Of a DNA stretch of 64,000 nucleotides, positions 16,441 through 26,321 are shown piece after piece. The notes beneath the pieces were generated by a model. That model did not search any database. It saw only the letters and a program-made list of their open reading frames with translations, and had not been told where the DNA came from. Source of the stretch: Microbacterium schleiferi. Its GTDB lineage: Bacteria; Actinomycetota; Actinomycetes; Actinomycetales; Microbacteriaceae. Each line of letters opens with the position of its first letter. The stretch's first letter is position 1. Position numbers and translations under genes: made by a program. The DNA lies in NCBI RefSeq assembly GCF_020781975.1, contig NZ_JAJGNI010000011.1:1-64000 (forward strand), given 5' to 3'.

Positions 16441-17064
16441 GTATCCCCCTTCACTGTGATGACGTCAACCGTCGTGCGTTCACTGCCCGCGACTCGCTGG
16501 GGCGAGCGTTCGGGCTGGTTGCCGAGGCCGTACAGCTATCCGGTTTTCGCGCCGAATGCGGATCGCCTCCCCACCGGGCAGGACCACGCTAGGGATGGGG
16601 TCCGACACCCGCAACACAGCCTGTGGATAACTTTGTGGAGAAGATGCGGGAAACGCCGTGGAGCTTGTGAGAAGTGCCTGTGGACAAAGCCTGGGGGTCT
16701 ACGGAAATGGGCATGCGAATATCCACCTGATCTGGGTTTTGTTTTACGCACAGATTGTGGACAAGGTTGTGGTTGAACCTGGGATTGAAGGTTCGCTTCG
16801 GGACCGTCCACTGTGTACAAACGGCGGGGATTCTCCTACCAGGGACCCCGCGAACGTGCAAGTAGGACGAGCAAAGGGCGAAACGTCCTGCAGGGGCAAG
16901 GGGGATTGTGCTTCACGCGAATCGGCGTCTGATCCCGCGCAAATCGAGCGTTCAATGACCGGCTGTTCGGGGAGCGGAGGCGAACGATGGACACGCATCC
17001 TCAGCGGATGACGTCGGCGTCACCGCGACACTGGTCGCCCGACGCCCTGCACGCCGCTGACGCA
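16441..17064. promoter_or_regulatory. Long non-coding gap before dnaB with a DnaA-box cluster
   Basis: This roughly 620-bp region has no convincing gene. Three DnaA boxes lie in 16622-16764. One is TGTGGATAA at 16622-16630 (complement of TTATCCACA). Two are TGTGGACAA, at 16679-16687 and 16756-16764 (complement of TTGTCCACA, the consensus known from Streptomyces and Mycobacterium). Further half-matches with TTGTGG occur between them. The region probably holds the dnaB promoter. DnaA may control dnaB or be titrated here. Confidence 0.6.
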
Positions 17065-17109
17065 GAAGGGCGGATGCTGCAGACTGCGTGTCTGCGGCAT
17101 CCGCCCTTC
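17065..17109 (-). terminator. Terminator hairpin of the rpsF-rplI operon
   Basis: GAAGGGCGGATGC (17065-17077) and its exact complement GCATCCGCCCTTC (17097-17109) enclose a shorter inner stem. It starts 15 bp after the rplI stop. There is no strong T-run, which is common for actinobacterial terminators. Confidence 0.7.
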
Positions 17110-17123
17110 GGGGCGTCTCGCGA

Positions 17124-17576
17124 TTACTTCGCGGCGACGACCTGCAGCGTGATCACGGCGGTCACGTCGTCGCGCAGACGGATCGTGGCCTCGTGCTCGC
17201 CGACCGACTTGATCGGCGACGTGATGTGGATCTTGCGCTTGTCGAGGTCACCAAAACCGGCGGCCTTGACAGCGTCCGCGACATCCGCGGGCTTGACCGA
17301 ACCGAACAGGCGGCCTTCGGCGCCAGCCTTGATGGCGAGCTTGACCTTGTTCGACTCGAGGTTCTGCTTGAGCGAAACAGCCTCTTCGTGGTCGTGGATC
17401 GCACGAGCCTCGCGTGCAGCGCGGATCGAGGCGACCTGCTTCTCGCCACCGCGGCTCCAGGCCACGGCGAATCCCTGCGGGATGAGGTAGTTACGGGCGT
17501 ACCCGTCCTTGACCTCGACAACGTCACCGGCGCTACCGAGCCCGGCGACCTCGTTCGTGAGAATGAGCTTCGACAT
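17124..17576 (-). CDS. rplI: 50S ribosomal protein L9
   Basis: This 150-residue protein is of normal L9 length. The N-terminal domain ([35 protein letters not shown]) binds 23S rRNA. A helical linker and the C-terminal domain ([14 protein letters not shown]) follow. It is the last gene of the rpsF-ssb-rpsR-rplI operon, with a terminator hairpin directly downstream and rpsR 9 bp upstream. Confidence 0.97.
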   Translation of the reverse strand: MSKLILTNEVAGLGSAGDVVEVKDGYARNYLIPQGFAVAWSRGGEKQVASIRAAREARAIHDHEEAVSLKQNLESNKVKLAIKAGAEGRLFGSVKPADVADAVKAAGFGDLDKRKIHITSPIKSVGEHEATIRLRDDVTAVITLQVVAAK

Positions 17577-17585
17577 GGGGACTCC

Positions 17586-17840
17586 TTAGCGGCCAGCGCC
17601 GGCGTAAGGCAGGAGCGCCATTTCGCGCGCGTTCTTGATCGCGCGGGCGATCAGACGCTGCTCCTGCACCGAAACACCGGTGATACGACGGGCGCGGATC
17701 TTGCCGCGCTCCGAGATGAACTTGCGGAGGGTTGCGACATCCTTGTAGTCGATGACGCCGACCCGGATTGCCTTTGCCGGTGCTACCGGCTTGCCGCCCT
17801 TGCGCGGCTTGCGGCGATCGCCGCTTGACTTTCCAGCCAT
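17586..17840 (-). CDS. rpsR: 30S ribosomal protein S18
   Basis: This 84-residue protein has S18 signatures: [34 protein letters not shown] and [15 protein letters not shown]. It pairs with S6 on the 30S platform. It lacks the CxxC motif of zinc-binding S18 variants, so it is the zinc-independent form. It is third in the operon, after ssb. Confidence 0.97.
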   Translation of the reverse strand: MAGKSSGDRRKPRKGGKPVAPAKAIRVGVIDYKDVATLRKFISERGKIRARRITGVSVQEQRLIARAIKNAREMALLPYAGAGR

Positions 17841-17884
17841 GGGATTTCCTTACGTGTGAACGGATGCCGCGGCATCCGTAGTGC

Positions 17885-18379
17885 TTAGAACGGGGTGTCG
17901 TCGCCGTAGCTGCCGGGGGCAGCCCAAGCGTCGGCGTTCGAGGAACCGGGGGTCGACCAGGGCTCGTCGGCAACCTGACCGCGGGACTGGCTACCGCCAC
18001 CGCCGCCACCGCTGCTCGCGGCGCGCGTGACCTGAGCTGTCGCGTAACGCAGCGACGGGCCGATCTCGTCGACCTCCAGCTCGATGGCGGTGCGGTTGTT
18101 GCCTTCGCGGTCCTGGTAGCTGCGCTGCTTGAGGCGCCCGGTCGCGATGACGCGGGAGCCCTTGGTCAGCGAGCCGGCGACGTGCTCGGCGAAGTCACGC
18201 CAGACGCTCGCGCGAAGGAACAGCGCTTCGCCGTCCTTCCACTCATTGGCCTGACGGTCGAAAGTGCGCGGCGTCGATGCGATCGTGAAGTTCGCGACCG
18301 GAAGCCCGTTCTGCGTGTAGCGCAGCTCGGGATCAGCCGTGAGGTTGCCCACAACGGTGATGACGGTTTCGCCGGCCAT
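17885..18379 (-). CDS. ssb: Single-stranded DNA-binding protein
   Basis: This 164-residue SSB has an OB fold at residues about 3-110 ([19 protein letters not shown], then [14 protein letters not shown] and [15 protein letters not shown]). A glycine-rich disordered linker (SSGGGGGG) and an acidic tip ending DDTPF follow. The tip is the protein-interaction tail used to recruit replication and repair enzymes. It is located between rpsF and rpsR as in most bacteria. Confidence 0.96.
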   Translation of the reverse strand: MAGETVITVVGNLTADPELRYTQNGLPVANFTIASTPRTFDRQANEWKDGEALFLRASVWRDFAEHVAGSLTKGSRVIATGRLKQRSYQDREGNNRTAIELEVDEIGPSLRYATAQVTRAASSGGGGGGSQSRGQVADEPWSTPGSSNADAWAAPGSYGDDTPF

Positions 18380-18384
18380 GACGA

Positions 18385-18768
18385 TTACGCCTTCGCAGCC
18401 CGAGCCGGTGCGGCAGCCTTGCGGGCAGCCTTCTCTTCGGCGCGCTTTGCCTCCGACGCGACCATCGCAATGGCCTCCTCGGCACGAAGCACCTTGGTGC
18501 GCATGATCTGCTCGTTCAGCTTGAGCTGACGGTCGAGCTCCTGCGCGGCATCGCTGGTCGAGGTGAAGTTGACGACGGCGTAGATGCCCTCGGTCTTCTT
18601 CTGGATCTCGTAAGCCAGGCGACGGCGGCCCCAGACATCGACGTTCTCGATCGAGCCACCATCGTTGGTGATGACTGCGAGGAACTTGTCGAGGGTCGTG
18701 GGGACCTGGCGCTCGTCGATCTCAGGGTTGATGATCACCATGAGTTCGTACTGGTGTGTGTGCGTCAC
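18385..18768 (-). CDS. rpsF: 30S ribosomal protein S6
   Basis: This 127-residue protein has the S6 fold: [38 protein letters not shown] and [19 protein letters not shown]. An alanine-rich basic tail follows, as is common in actinobacteria. It starts with GTG behind an AAGGAGGTGG Shine-Dalgarno sequence. It is the first gene of the operon and is preceded by a structured leader that may let the S6:S18 complex repress it. Confidence 0.96.
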   Translation of the reverse strand: MTHTHQYELMVIINPEIDERQVPTTLDKFLAVITNDGGSIENVDVWGRRRLAYEIQKKTEGIYAVVNFTSTSDAAQELDRQLKLNEQIMRTKVLRAEEAIAMVASEAKRAEEKAARKAAAPARAAKA

Positions 18769-18840
18769 TGACCCACCTCCTTCGGACTAGAACGGCTGTC
18801 GGGCATTTCCCGACAGCAGGAGGGTGTGTGCACGTGTCCG
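18769..18840 (-). promoter_or_regulatory. Candidate S6:S18 ribosomal leader of rpsF
   Basis: The rpsF 5' region contains an 8-bp stem, CTGTCGGG with CCCGACAG (18796-18816). In the mRNA it is followed directly by CCG. The segment before it (CCCTCCT) can pair with the Shine-Dalgarno AGGAGG downstream. A hairpin with a CCG bulge above a helix near the start site is the published layout of the S6:S18 autoregulatory leader. The match is by eye. Confidence 0.5.
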
Positions 18841-18942
18841 GACTGATTCCGCATGAGCGGATGCCGGACAACCTTCACAGTGTATCGGATGCGGCATCCG
18901 CGGCCCAACCGGCCGTTCTCCGCTGCCGGTGCGGCCCGGGTC

Positions 18943-19605
18943 TCAGGCGCGGCGTCCGGGCGTCTCGCCCCGCATCCGCATCACCAGTGCGTGCAGTGGG
19001 CTGGTCAGGAACAGCAGGAACATCCACCAGTAGTTGAGCGTCGGGACGATGAGCATCATGAGGAGCGCGACGGTGAAGAGCGCCGTGATGATGACACCGA
19101 CGATCAGCCCTTCCCGGAGCCGCGACGGCTTCTCGCGGTGCAGCTCGGGGTGATGGATGAGGTAGACGCGCGTCAGGGTCAGCACCAGGCTCGTGACGAT
19201 GAGCGAACCGACGTACAAGAGCTTTTCGATCGGGTCCGGCTCGAATGTGCTGGTGATCGCCGTGGCCACAGGGAGCCACACGATCGTGAACATCCACAGG
19301 ATGGTCAGCCACAGCAGGGCCTGGTTCACACGCTCGACCTTCGCGAACATGCGGTGGTGGGTGATCCAGAAGTTGGCGATGAGCACGAAGCTCAGCATGA
19401 AGGTGAGCAGGCTCGGCCACTCCGCAGCCACCCAAGCTCCCGCCCCCGACTCGGTGGCGTCGGTCACACTGTCCATGAGCGGCAGGATCAGCAGCGTCAT
19501 GGCGATCGCCACGACGGCATCCGTGAATGCCTTCAGCCGTTCGGCGGATGGCAGCTCGGCATCCGCCGACCGCTGCTCGTCCGCGCGAGACTCGGCATCC
19601 GTCAT
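18943..19605 (-). CDS. TMEM175-family (DUF1211) membrane protein
   Basis: This 220-residue protein has about six transmembrane helices. The first carries the family motif as RLKAFTDAVVAIAMTLLILPL (RxxxFSD-like, with Thr in place of Ser). Later helices include WVAAEWPSLLTFMLSFVLIANFW and a following WITHHRMF. Bacterial TMEM175 proteins are potassium-permeable channels. The acidic N-terminal 25 residues look cytoplasmic. It stands alone downstream of the rpsF region. Confidence 0.8.
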   Translation of the reverse strand: MTDAESRADEQRSADAELPSAERLKAFTDAVVAIAMTLLILPLMDSVTDATESGAGAWVAAEWPSLLTFMLSFVLIANFWITHHRMFAKVERVNQALLWLTILWMFTIVWLPVATAITSTFEPDPIEKLLYVGSLIVTSLVLTLTRVYLIHHPELHREKPSRLREGLIVGVIITALFTVALLMMLIVPTLNYWWMFLLFLTSPLHALVMRMRGETPGRRA

Positions 19606-19665
19606 GCCGCCACCGTACTACCCCGCCGCACCGCCGTATCACCGAGCGGGGGTGGGGCGGCGGAG

Positions 19666-20064
19666 TCAGGCCGTGCGGCCGAGGCCAAAGTACTCGAGTT
19701 CGGCGTCGTTGAGCATCCGCGAACGAATGAGGAATCTCTTGCCGGTCGGACTCTCGACGCTGAATCCGGCACCCCGGCCTGGAACCACGTCCACGGTGAG
19801 ATGCGTGTACTTCCAGTACTCGAACTGCGACTCCGACATGAAGAACTCGATCGGCTCGATCCCGTCGATGTCCAGGATGCCGAGCTTCACGTCACTCGGA
19901 CCGGTCATGAACATCCCGACCGGGTAACACATGGGTGCGCTGCCGTCGCAGCATCCGCCCGACTGGTGGAACATGAGTGGTCCGTGCTGCCCTGCGAGTT
20001 CCCGCAGCAGCGCTGCCGCCTCCTCGGTGACCGCAACGCGTTCGTAGGTTCCAATGCTGACCAT
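19666..20064 (-). CDS. DUF779 protein of the aldehyde dehydrogenase cassette
   Basis: This 132-residue DUF779 protein has the conserved HQSGGCCDGSAPMCYP cysteine cluster and VKLGILDIDG. Its function is unknown to me. The family is commonly found beside acetaldehyde-type dehydrogenases, as here, where it follows the ALDH gene in the same direction. The cysteines suggest metal or thiol chemistry. The start has a strong AGGGAGA site 6 bp upstream. Confidence 0.85.
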   Translation of the reverse strand: MVSIGTYERVAVTEEAAALLRELAGQHGPLMFHQSGGCCDGSAPMCYPVGMFMTGPSDVKLGILDIDGIEPIEFFMSESQFEYWKYTHLTVDVVPGRGAGFSVESPTGKRFLIRSRMLNDAELEYFGLGRTA

Positions 20065-20088
20065 GGTGTCTCTCCCTTGAGCTAGCCG

Positions 20089-20164
20089 GTGCCGAATGCA
20101 GGATCACCAGGCGCCGGCTGGGTGATTCGCCGGCCGGACGGCGGTTTGATCCTGCATTCGGCAC
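20089..20164. repeat. Perfect 18-bp inverted repeat between ALDH and DUF779 genes
   Basis: Arms at 20089-20106 and 20147-20164 are exact complements (GTGCCGAATGCAGGATCA and its reverse). The 40-nt spacer is itself rich in CCGGC/GCCGG dyads. It may attenuate DUF779 expression or be a small mobile palindrome. Confidence 0.7.
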
Positions 20165-20208
20165 GCGGGGCGACATCCGTGACGGATGCCGCCCCGCGCT
20201 GCGTCGGT

Positions 20209-21759
<1,551 letters not shown>

Positions 21760-21857
21760 GCTGAGTCTCCTTCGACTGCGTCGCGACGGCCGTCGTCGCG
21801 ATGGGTCGACGCTAGGTGAGGCAACGTTGCATTCCGTTGCACGGGGCTCACGGCATC

Positions 21858-21873
21858 CGTTGCACGTGAAACA
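21858..21873. promoter_or_regulatory. parS-like site outside the par locus
   Basis: The 16-mer CGTTGCACGTGAAACA matches the parS consensus TGTTTCACGTGAAACA at 14 of 16 positions, including the whole CACGTGAAACA half. It lies about 12-14 kb from parB and parA, upstream of the ALDH gene. Confidence 0.5.
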
Positions 21874-21880
21874 CCCCAGG

Positions 21881-21973
21881 CGAGTTGCACTTCATTCAGC
21901 CGAGTTGTCCCTTATCCAGCCGAGTTGTCCTGACCTGGGCACACCAACTCGGCAAGACGAACACCAACTCGGC
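21881..21973. repeat. 20-bp-period array, three direct then two inverted units
   Basis: Units start at exactly 21881, 21901 and 21921 with CGAGTTG. The following units at 21941 and 21961 carry CAACTCG in the opposite orientation, also 20 bp apart. Any forward core can pair with any inverted core. The same design recurs at 26171-26303. It does not encode protein. Confidence 0.8.
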
Positions 21974-21983
21974 GGGGAACGCG

Positions 21984-23348
21984 TCAGGGGTCGACGCGCT
22001 CAAGACGGTCGATGCGCGCGACCAAGCCGGCCCGCTTCGGAGACCTGGCAGGGAGCATGGACAGGCACAGGCGAAGCACCTCGACGTCGTCGGCTCCGGC
22101 ATCCGTGTCAGCGAAGGCGAGGAGCACATCCAGGCTGGCCTCTGCCAGCATCGCTTCGCGCAGGGTCACCCGGACGGTATCGCGGAACTCCTCGACGCCG
22201 GGGGCCGCCGAGTCGGGGAGCACATCGCCGCGATAAGCCGCGAGCGCAACCCGGTGCGCGCCGCGATCAAGGAGCGAAAGCAGCTGATGCGCATCGGTCT
22301 CGAGCGGCACCGTGAGCCGGTAGGGCCGGGATTCCGGAGCGAGCGACGGCGCGATCCGCTCGAGAACCTTGCGCAGCCGAACCATCTCGGCCCGCAGCGT
22401 CGTTCCCGCATCAGGATCGCCGTACACGAGTTCACCGAGGGATTCGGCCGAGACGCCCTGGCGATGGGTCGCGAGGCACAGCAGGATCTCGGCGTGCCGC
22501 GTTGTCAGCTCACTCACCCGCAGGTGTCCGTCTGAGAGGGTCTCGAGCAGGGCGCGGTCTCGGCCGAGCACGCGAAGGGTCGCCACGACGGATGCCGAAG
22601 CCGGCCGGGCCCGCCGGGGTTTGGGTGTGTCGACCTCAACCCCGTCCGCGGCAGCGCGCGGGCCGGAAGCCCGCTCCCGCAGACGAGAGAGCAGCAGCTC
22701 ACCCTCGACGGCACGGGCTGTCGCATCCACCAGCAGCTGCGCTTGGGCCGACGCGGCAGGGTCGCCTCCGGTCACGTCGATGACCCCGAGAAGGCGGCGG
22801 GTCTCGGGGTCGTGCACTGGCGCCGCGGTACATGACCAGGGCTGCACGAGCCGGTTGAAGTGCTCGGCGCCGCGGATCTGCACCGAACGATCCAGGGCGA
22901 GGGCGGTTCCCGGCGCCGCCGTGCCGACTGCCTTCTCCGACCAGTCGGCTCCGGGCACGAACCCCATATCGCCGGTGAGGGATCGCAACGTGCGGTCGCC
23001 CTCGACCCACAGCAGCCGTCCCGCGGCATCTCCGATCGCGACGATCACCCCCGATTCCTCGGCGGCTCCCGGGATCAGCAGTCCCCGGATCATGTCCATG
23101 ACAGAACCGAGCGGATGCTGCGCCCGAAGCAGCTCGAGTTCTTCGGCGCTCAGGGCGAGCGGGGGAAGACCCTCGACGCCCACACGTCCGTCGCGCGAAC
23201 GCCGCCAGCTCTCGCGCACGACGCCCCGCACGTCGCCGACCCGCGCATCAGTATCGTTGCCGAGCACGAACTCCTCGCGGGCGCGCTCGATGATCAGCCT
23301 CGAGGCGTCGGGGGTGGTACCCGACCCGGGGGACCACGGCGAGGGCAT
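21984..23348 (-). CDS. GAF-domain transcriptional regulator of the ALDH cassette
   Basis: This 454-residue protein is organised as a sensor plus DNA-binding protein. A helical start contains VVRESWRRSRDGRV, the usual opening of AcoR-like regulators. A GAF-like domain follows (AIGDAAGRLLWVEGD, GTALALDRSVQIRGAEHFNRLVQ, LGVIDVTGG; residues about 110-240). It lacks the sigma-54 AAA domain. Instead it ends with an OmpR/SARP-like winged helix (LTTRHAEILLCLATH, TTLRAEMVRLRKVLERI). It likely senses an alcohol or aldehyde signal and controls the ALDH gene. The start is the ATG with GGAG 6 bp upstream. Confidence 0.85.
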   Translation of the reverse strand: MPSPWSPGSGTTPDASRLIIERAREEFVLGNDTDARVGDVRGVVRESWRRSRDGRVGVEGLPPLALSAEELELLRAQHPLGSVMDMIRGLLIPGAAEESGVIVAIGDAAGRLLWVEGDRTLRSLTGDMGFVPGADWSEKAVGTAAPGTALALDRSVQIRGAEHFNRLVQPWSCTAAPVHDPETRRLLGVIDVTGGDPAASAQAQLLVDATARAVEGELLLSRLRERASGPRAAADGVEVDTPKPRRARPASASVVATLRVLGRDRALLETLSDGHLRVSELTTRHAEILLCLATHRQGVSAESLGELVYGDPDAGTTLRAEMVRLRKVLERIAPSLAPESRPYRLTVPLETDAHQLLSLLDRGAHRVALAAYRGDVLPDSAAPGVEEFRDTVRVTLREAMLAEASLDVLLAFADTDAGADDVEVLRLCLSMLPARSPKRAGLVARIDRLERVDP

Positions 23349-23454
23349 GGGGACTCCGATCGGCACTGATCGTGATGGGCGCGGGCGTCTGTGCGCGCCG
23401 GTGCGGTCCAGTGTAGGCGCGGCGGCGGCCGGTGTCGCCGGGTAGCGTGGCTGC

Positions 23455-24447
23455 GTGCGGATCACGGTACTTTCGGGCGGCGTCGGCGGGGCTCGTTTCG
23501 TGAGCGGAGTGCGCGGGTGGGCGCGGCGGGATGCCGCGGCGCAGGGCCTTCCCGACGACGACGCTCACGACATCCGCGTGGTCGTGAACACCGGAGACGA
23601 CTGGTGGCTAGCGGGCCTGCGGATCGCCCCCGACCATGACTCTCTGCTGTACTCGCTGAGCGGACAGAACGACCAGGATCGGGGATGGGGTCGGCGCGAC
23701 GAGACGGAGCGCGTCGCGTCAGAACTCCAAACCTGGGGTGTGACGCCAGAGTGGTTCACCCTCGGGGATCTCGACCTCGGTGTGCACATCGCGCGCACCG
23801 CCTGGCTTCGGGGCGGAGTGCCGCTCGGAGAGGTCTATCGCCGACTCGGCGCGCGCTGGCAACTCGGGGCGACCCTCGTTCCGGCGACCGAGGATGAAAT
23901 CGATACCTACGTGCACACTGCCGACGGTCAGCGTATGCATTTTCAGGAATGGTGGACGCGGCACCGCGCGAGCATCCCGGCGGTGAGGTTCGAGAACGCC
24001 GACATCGAGAGGGCGCGGCCAGCCGGCGAGGCCCTCGACGCCGTCGCGGATGCCGACGTGATTCTTCTCGCGCCCTCGAACCCCGTCGTCTCGATCGGGC
24101 CGATCCTCGGTATCCCGGGGATGCGCGACGCGCTCCGCGCGGCATCCGCTCCCGTCGTCGGGGTCGCACCGGTCATCGGCGGTCGGGTCGTGCGGGGCAT
24201 GGCTGACGCCTGCCTCACGGCGATCGGAGTCGATACGGATGCCGCCGCCATCGCCCGCCACTATGGCACCCGCCACGCGGGCGGCGTGCTCGATGGGTGG
24301 CTTGTCGCCGAAGAAGACGCGGCATCCGTCGCCGGGCTGACCGCGGACGGCATCGCGTCTCGCGCGGTTCCGCTGTGGATGCGGGATGCCGACACCTCGG
24401 CCACTCTCGCCGGCGACGCCATCGCGCTCGCGCAGAACCTGCGCTGA
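23455..24447 (+). CDS. cofD: 2-phospho-L-lactate transferase (F420 biosynthesis)
   Basis: This 330-residue CofD/FbiA transfers the phospholactyl or phosphoenolpyruvyl moiety to the deazaflavin Fo, making dehydro-F420-0 or F420-0. Signatures are TVLSGGVGGARFVSGV at the N-terminus, VVVNTGDDWW with GLRIAPDHDSLLYSL, and later LAPSNPVVSIGPILGIPG. The GTG at 23455 directly opens the conserved first strand. It stands alone here, with no fbiB or fbiC in the window. It diverges from the GAF regulator and converges with cca. Confidence 0.93.
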   Translation: MRITVLSGGVGGARFVSGVRGWARRDAAAQGLPDDDAHDIRVVVNTGDDWWLAGLRIAPDHDSLLYSLSGQNDQDRGWGRRDETERVASELQTWGVTPEWFTLGDLDLGVHIARTAWLRGGVPLGEVYRRLGARWQLGATLVPATEDEIDTYVHTADGQRMHFQEWWTRHRASIPAVRFENADIERARPAGEALDAVADADVILLAPSNPVVSIGPILGIPGMRDALRAASAPVVGVAPVIGGRVVRGMADACLTAIGVDTDAAAIARHYGTRHAGGVLDGWLVAEEDAASVAGLTADGIASRAVPLWMRDADTSATLAGDAIALAQNLR

Positions 24448-24492
24448 GGCTGGCGCCGCACTGCGGGGATCAGCTCACCCGCCCGGTCTTCT

Positions 24493-24629
24493 CTTGCCGC
24501 AACACGCCGTGTTCCTCTCCGAAGGCGCGGCGTGTCGCGACAAGTGTGCGGGGCAAGCGCCGGTCCCGCAGCGATTCACTTGCCCCAAACCGCGCAGTGC
24601 GCCAACGCTCCACGGCGTGTTGCGGCAAG
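24493..24629. repeat. Intergenic palindromic repeat cluster between cofD and cca
   Basis: Arms at 24493-24511 and 24611-24629 are exact 19-bp complements (CTTGCCGCAACACGCCGTG and its reverse). Two diverged inner copies lie at 24526-24544 (inverted) and 24579-24597 (direct). Four units therefore alternate in orientation between two convergent genes. It could act as a bidirectional terminator or belong to a REP-like family. Confidence 0.7.
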
Positions 24630-24669
24630 CGAAGCCGTTGCGCCGAACCGACGGCGTGAGCCCGGGGGA

Positions 24670-26112
24670 TCAGCCCCGGGCCGCCCACCAGTCCCGCAGG
24701 CGCTTCTCGGCCTCGGCCTCGCCGAGCACTCCCTCATCCAGCCGCAGGTCAAGCAAGAACCGGTAAGCCTCGCCAACCTCGCGGCCGGGACCGATACCCA
24801 GCACCTCCTGGATCCGGTTCCCGTCGAGCTCGGGGCGCATCGCGTCGAGCTCCTCCTGCGCGGCAAGTTCAGCGATCCGTCGCTCGATGTCGTCATACGC
24901 GGATGCCAGACGCGCTGCCTTGCGCTTGTTGCGGGTCGTGACATCGGCGCGGGTCAGGATGTGGAGGCGCTCCAGTTCGTCGCCGGCATCCCGCACATAT
25001 CGCCGCACCGCGGAGTCGGTCCACGCCCCCTCCGCGTACCCGAAGAACCGCAGGTGCAGCTCGATGAGCGTCGTGATCGTGTCGATCGTCGCCGCATCGA
25101 ACCGCAGCTCCTTCAGGCGCTTACGCGCCATCCGCGCACCCTTGATGTCGTGGTGGTGGAACGTCACACCGCCGCCCGGCTCCAGGCGGCGCGTAGCGGG
25201 CTTGCCGATGTCGTGCAGCAGCGCAGCAAGCCGCAGCGGCACGTCGGGCTCGGCATCCGGATGCCGCTCGTGCTCGAGCTCGATCGCCTGACGCACGACC
25301 GTCAGCGAGTGCTCGTAGACATCCTTGTGGTGGTGGTGTTCGTCGATCTCGAGCCGCAGCGCCGGAACCTCGGGCAGGAACTGCTCCATCAGCCCCGTCT
25401 CGACAAGCAGACGGATGCCGCGCAACGGGTCATCGGTCTGCATGAGACGCACGAGCTCGCCGTGGATCCGCTCAGCGCTGACGATCCGGATGCTCTCGCG
25501 CAACCGCTGCATCGCCGAAACCGTCTCGGAATCGACGTCGAACGACAGCTGGGACGCGAACCGGGCGGCGCGCAGCATCCGGAGCGGATCGTCGCCGAAA
25601 CTCACCGCGGGATCGGCCGGAGTTCGCAGTCGCTGTGCGAGGAGATCCTCGACTCCGCCGGAAGGATCGACGAGCTTTTGCGACGGAACCCGCAGCGCCA
25701 TGGCGTTCACAGTGAAGTCGCGGCGCACGAGATCACCTTCGAGCGTGTCACCGAATTCGACAGTCGGTTTGCGGGTAACCCCGTCATAACTGTCGGCCCG
25801 ATAGGTCGTGATCTCGACCTGCTCGGCACCTCCACCGGGAAGCGCAATCCGCGCCCCGATCGTGCCGAAATCCCGCCCGATGTCCCAGTGCGCCGTGCTC
25901 AACGGCGCAACAATGCGCAGGATGTCGTCGGGTCGCGCGTTCGTCGTGAAGTCGAGATCGTGCGTGGTTCGGCCCAGCAGCGCATCGCGCACCGGACCGC
26001 CGACGATCGCGAGTTCGAAGCCCGCTTCCTCGAACGCCGCCGCAACTGCAGCGACGACGGGAGAGGTGGCGAGGGCGCCCAGGCGCGCGACACCCTCAGC
26101 CATGTTCAGCAT
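24670..26112 (-). CDS. cca: CCA tRNA nucleotidyltransferase
   Basis: This protein of about 480 residues adds or repairs the 3' CCA of tRNAs. The nucleotidyltransferase head has AIVGGPVRDALLG and HDLDFTTNARPDD. The neck carries RMLRAARFASQLSF. An HD domain follows (DEHHHHKDVYEHSL, LHDIGKPATR), then a helical tail. This is the actinobacterial PcnB-like form with HD domain. The ATG at 26112 is used. A longer open frame upstream runs into the 20-bp repeat array and is not credible. Confidence 0.93.
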   Translation of the reverse strand: MLNMAEGVARLGALATSPVVAAVAAAFEEAGFELAIVGGPVRDALLGRTTHDLDFTTNARPDDILRIVAPLSTAHWDIGRDFGTIGARIALPGGGAEQVEITTYRADSYDGVTRKPTVEFGDTLEGDLVRRDFTVNAMALRVPSQKLVDPSGGVEDLLAQRLRTPADPAVSFGDDPLRMLRAARFASQLSFDVDSETVSAMQRLRESIRIVSAERIHGELVRLMQTDDPLRGIRLLVETGLMEQFLPEVPALRLEIDEHHHHKDVYEHSLTVVRQAIELEHERHPDAEPDVPLRLAALLHDIGKPATRRLEPGGGVTFHHHDIKGARMARKRLKELRFDAATIDTITTLIELHLRFFGYAEGAWTDSAVRRYVRDAGDELERLHILTRADVTTRNKRKAARLASAYDDIERRIAELAAQEELDAMRPELDGNRIQEVLGIGPGREVGEAYRFLLDLRLDEGVLGEAEAEKRLRDWWAARG

Positions 26113-26170
26113 GGGACCGAGCCTACCGGTGGGGGTCCGTGGACTCCGCTGCGCGTAACCCCCCCCCAGC

Positions 26171-26303
26171 CGAGTTGTCCCTCGTCCAGACGAGTTGCAC
26201 TCCATTCAGTCGAGTTGCACCTCCCAACAAAGACCAACTCGGCGAAGCGAAGACCAACTCGACGAAACAAACACCAACTCGGCGAAACGAAGACCAACTC
26301 GGC
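26171..26303. repeat. 20-bp-period array, three direct then four inverted units
   Basis: Forward units start at 26171, 26191 and 26211 with CGAGTTG. Inverted units start at 26231, 26251, 26271 and 26291 with an A(C/G)ACCAACTCG pattern. The period is exactly 20 bp across the orientation switch. Two forward subtypes (CGAGTTGCAC and CGAGTTGTCC) are shared with the array at 21881. It sits just upstream of cca. Confidence 0.85.
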
Positions 26304-26321
26304 GGTCCTGGAATCCGCTCC

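Noticed and set aside
16658..17011. A 117-codon open frame in the gap before dnaB.
   Set aside because: The composition is unlike the local proteins, it spans DnaA boxes, and it has no ribosome binding site.
26106..26297. An open frame through the 20-bp array encoding repetitive residues.
   Set aside because: A 20-bp period changes frame each unit, so the array is not protein-coding.
21881..26303. The 20-bp arrays as CRISPR.
   Set aside because: Units are contiguous with no 30-40 bp spacers, they flip orientation midway, and no cas gene is near.
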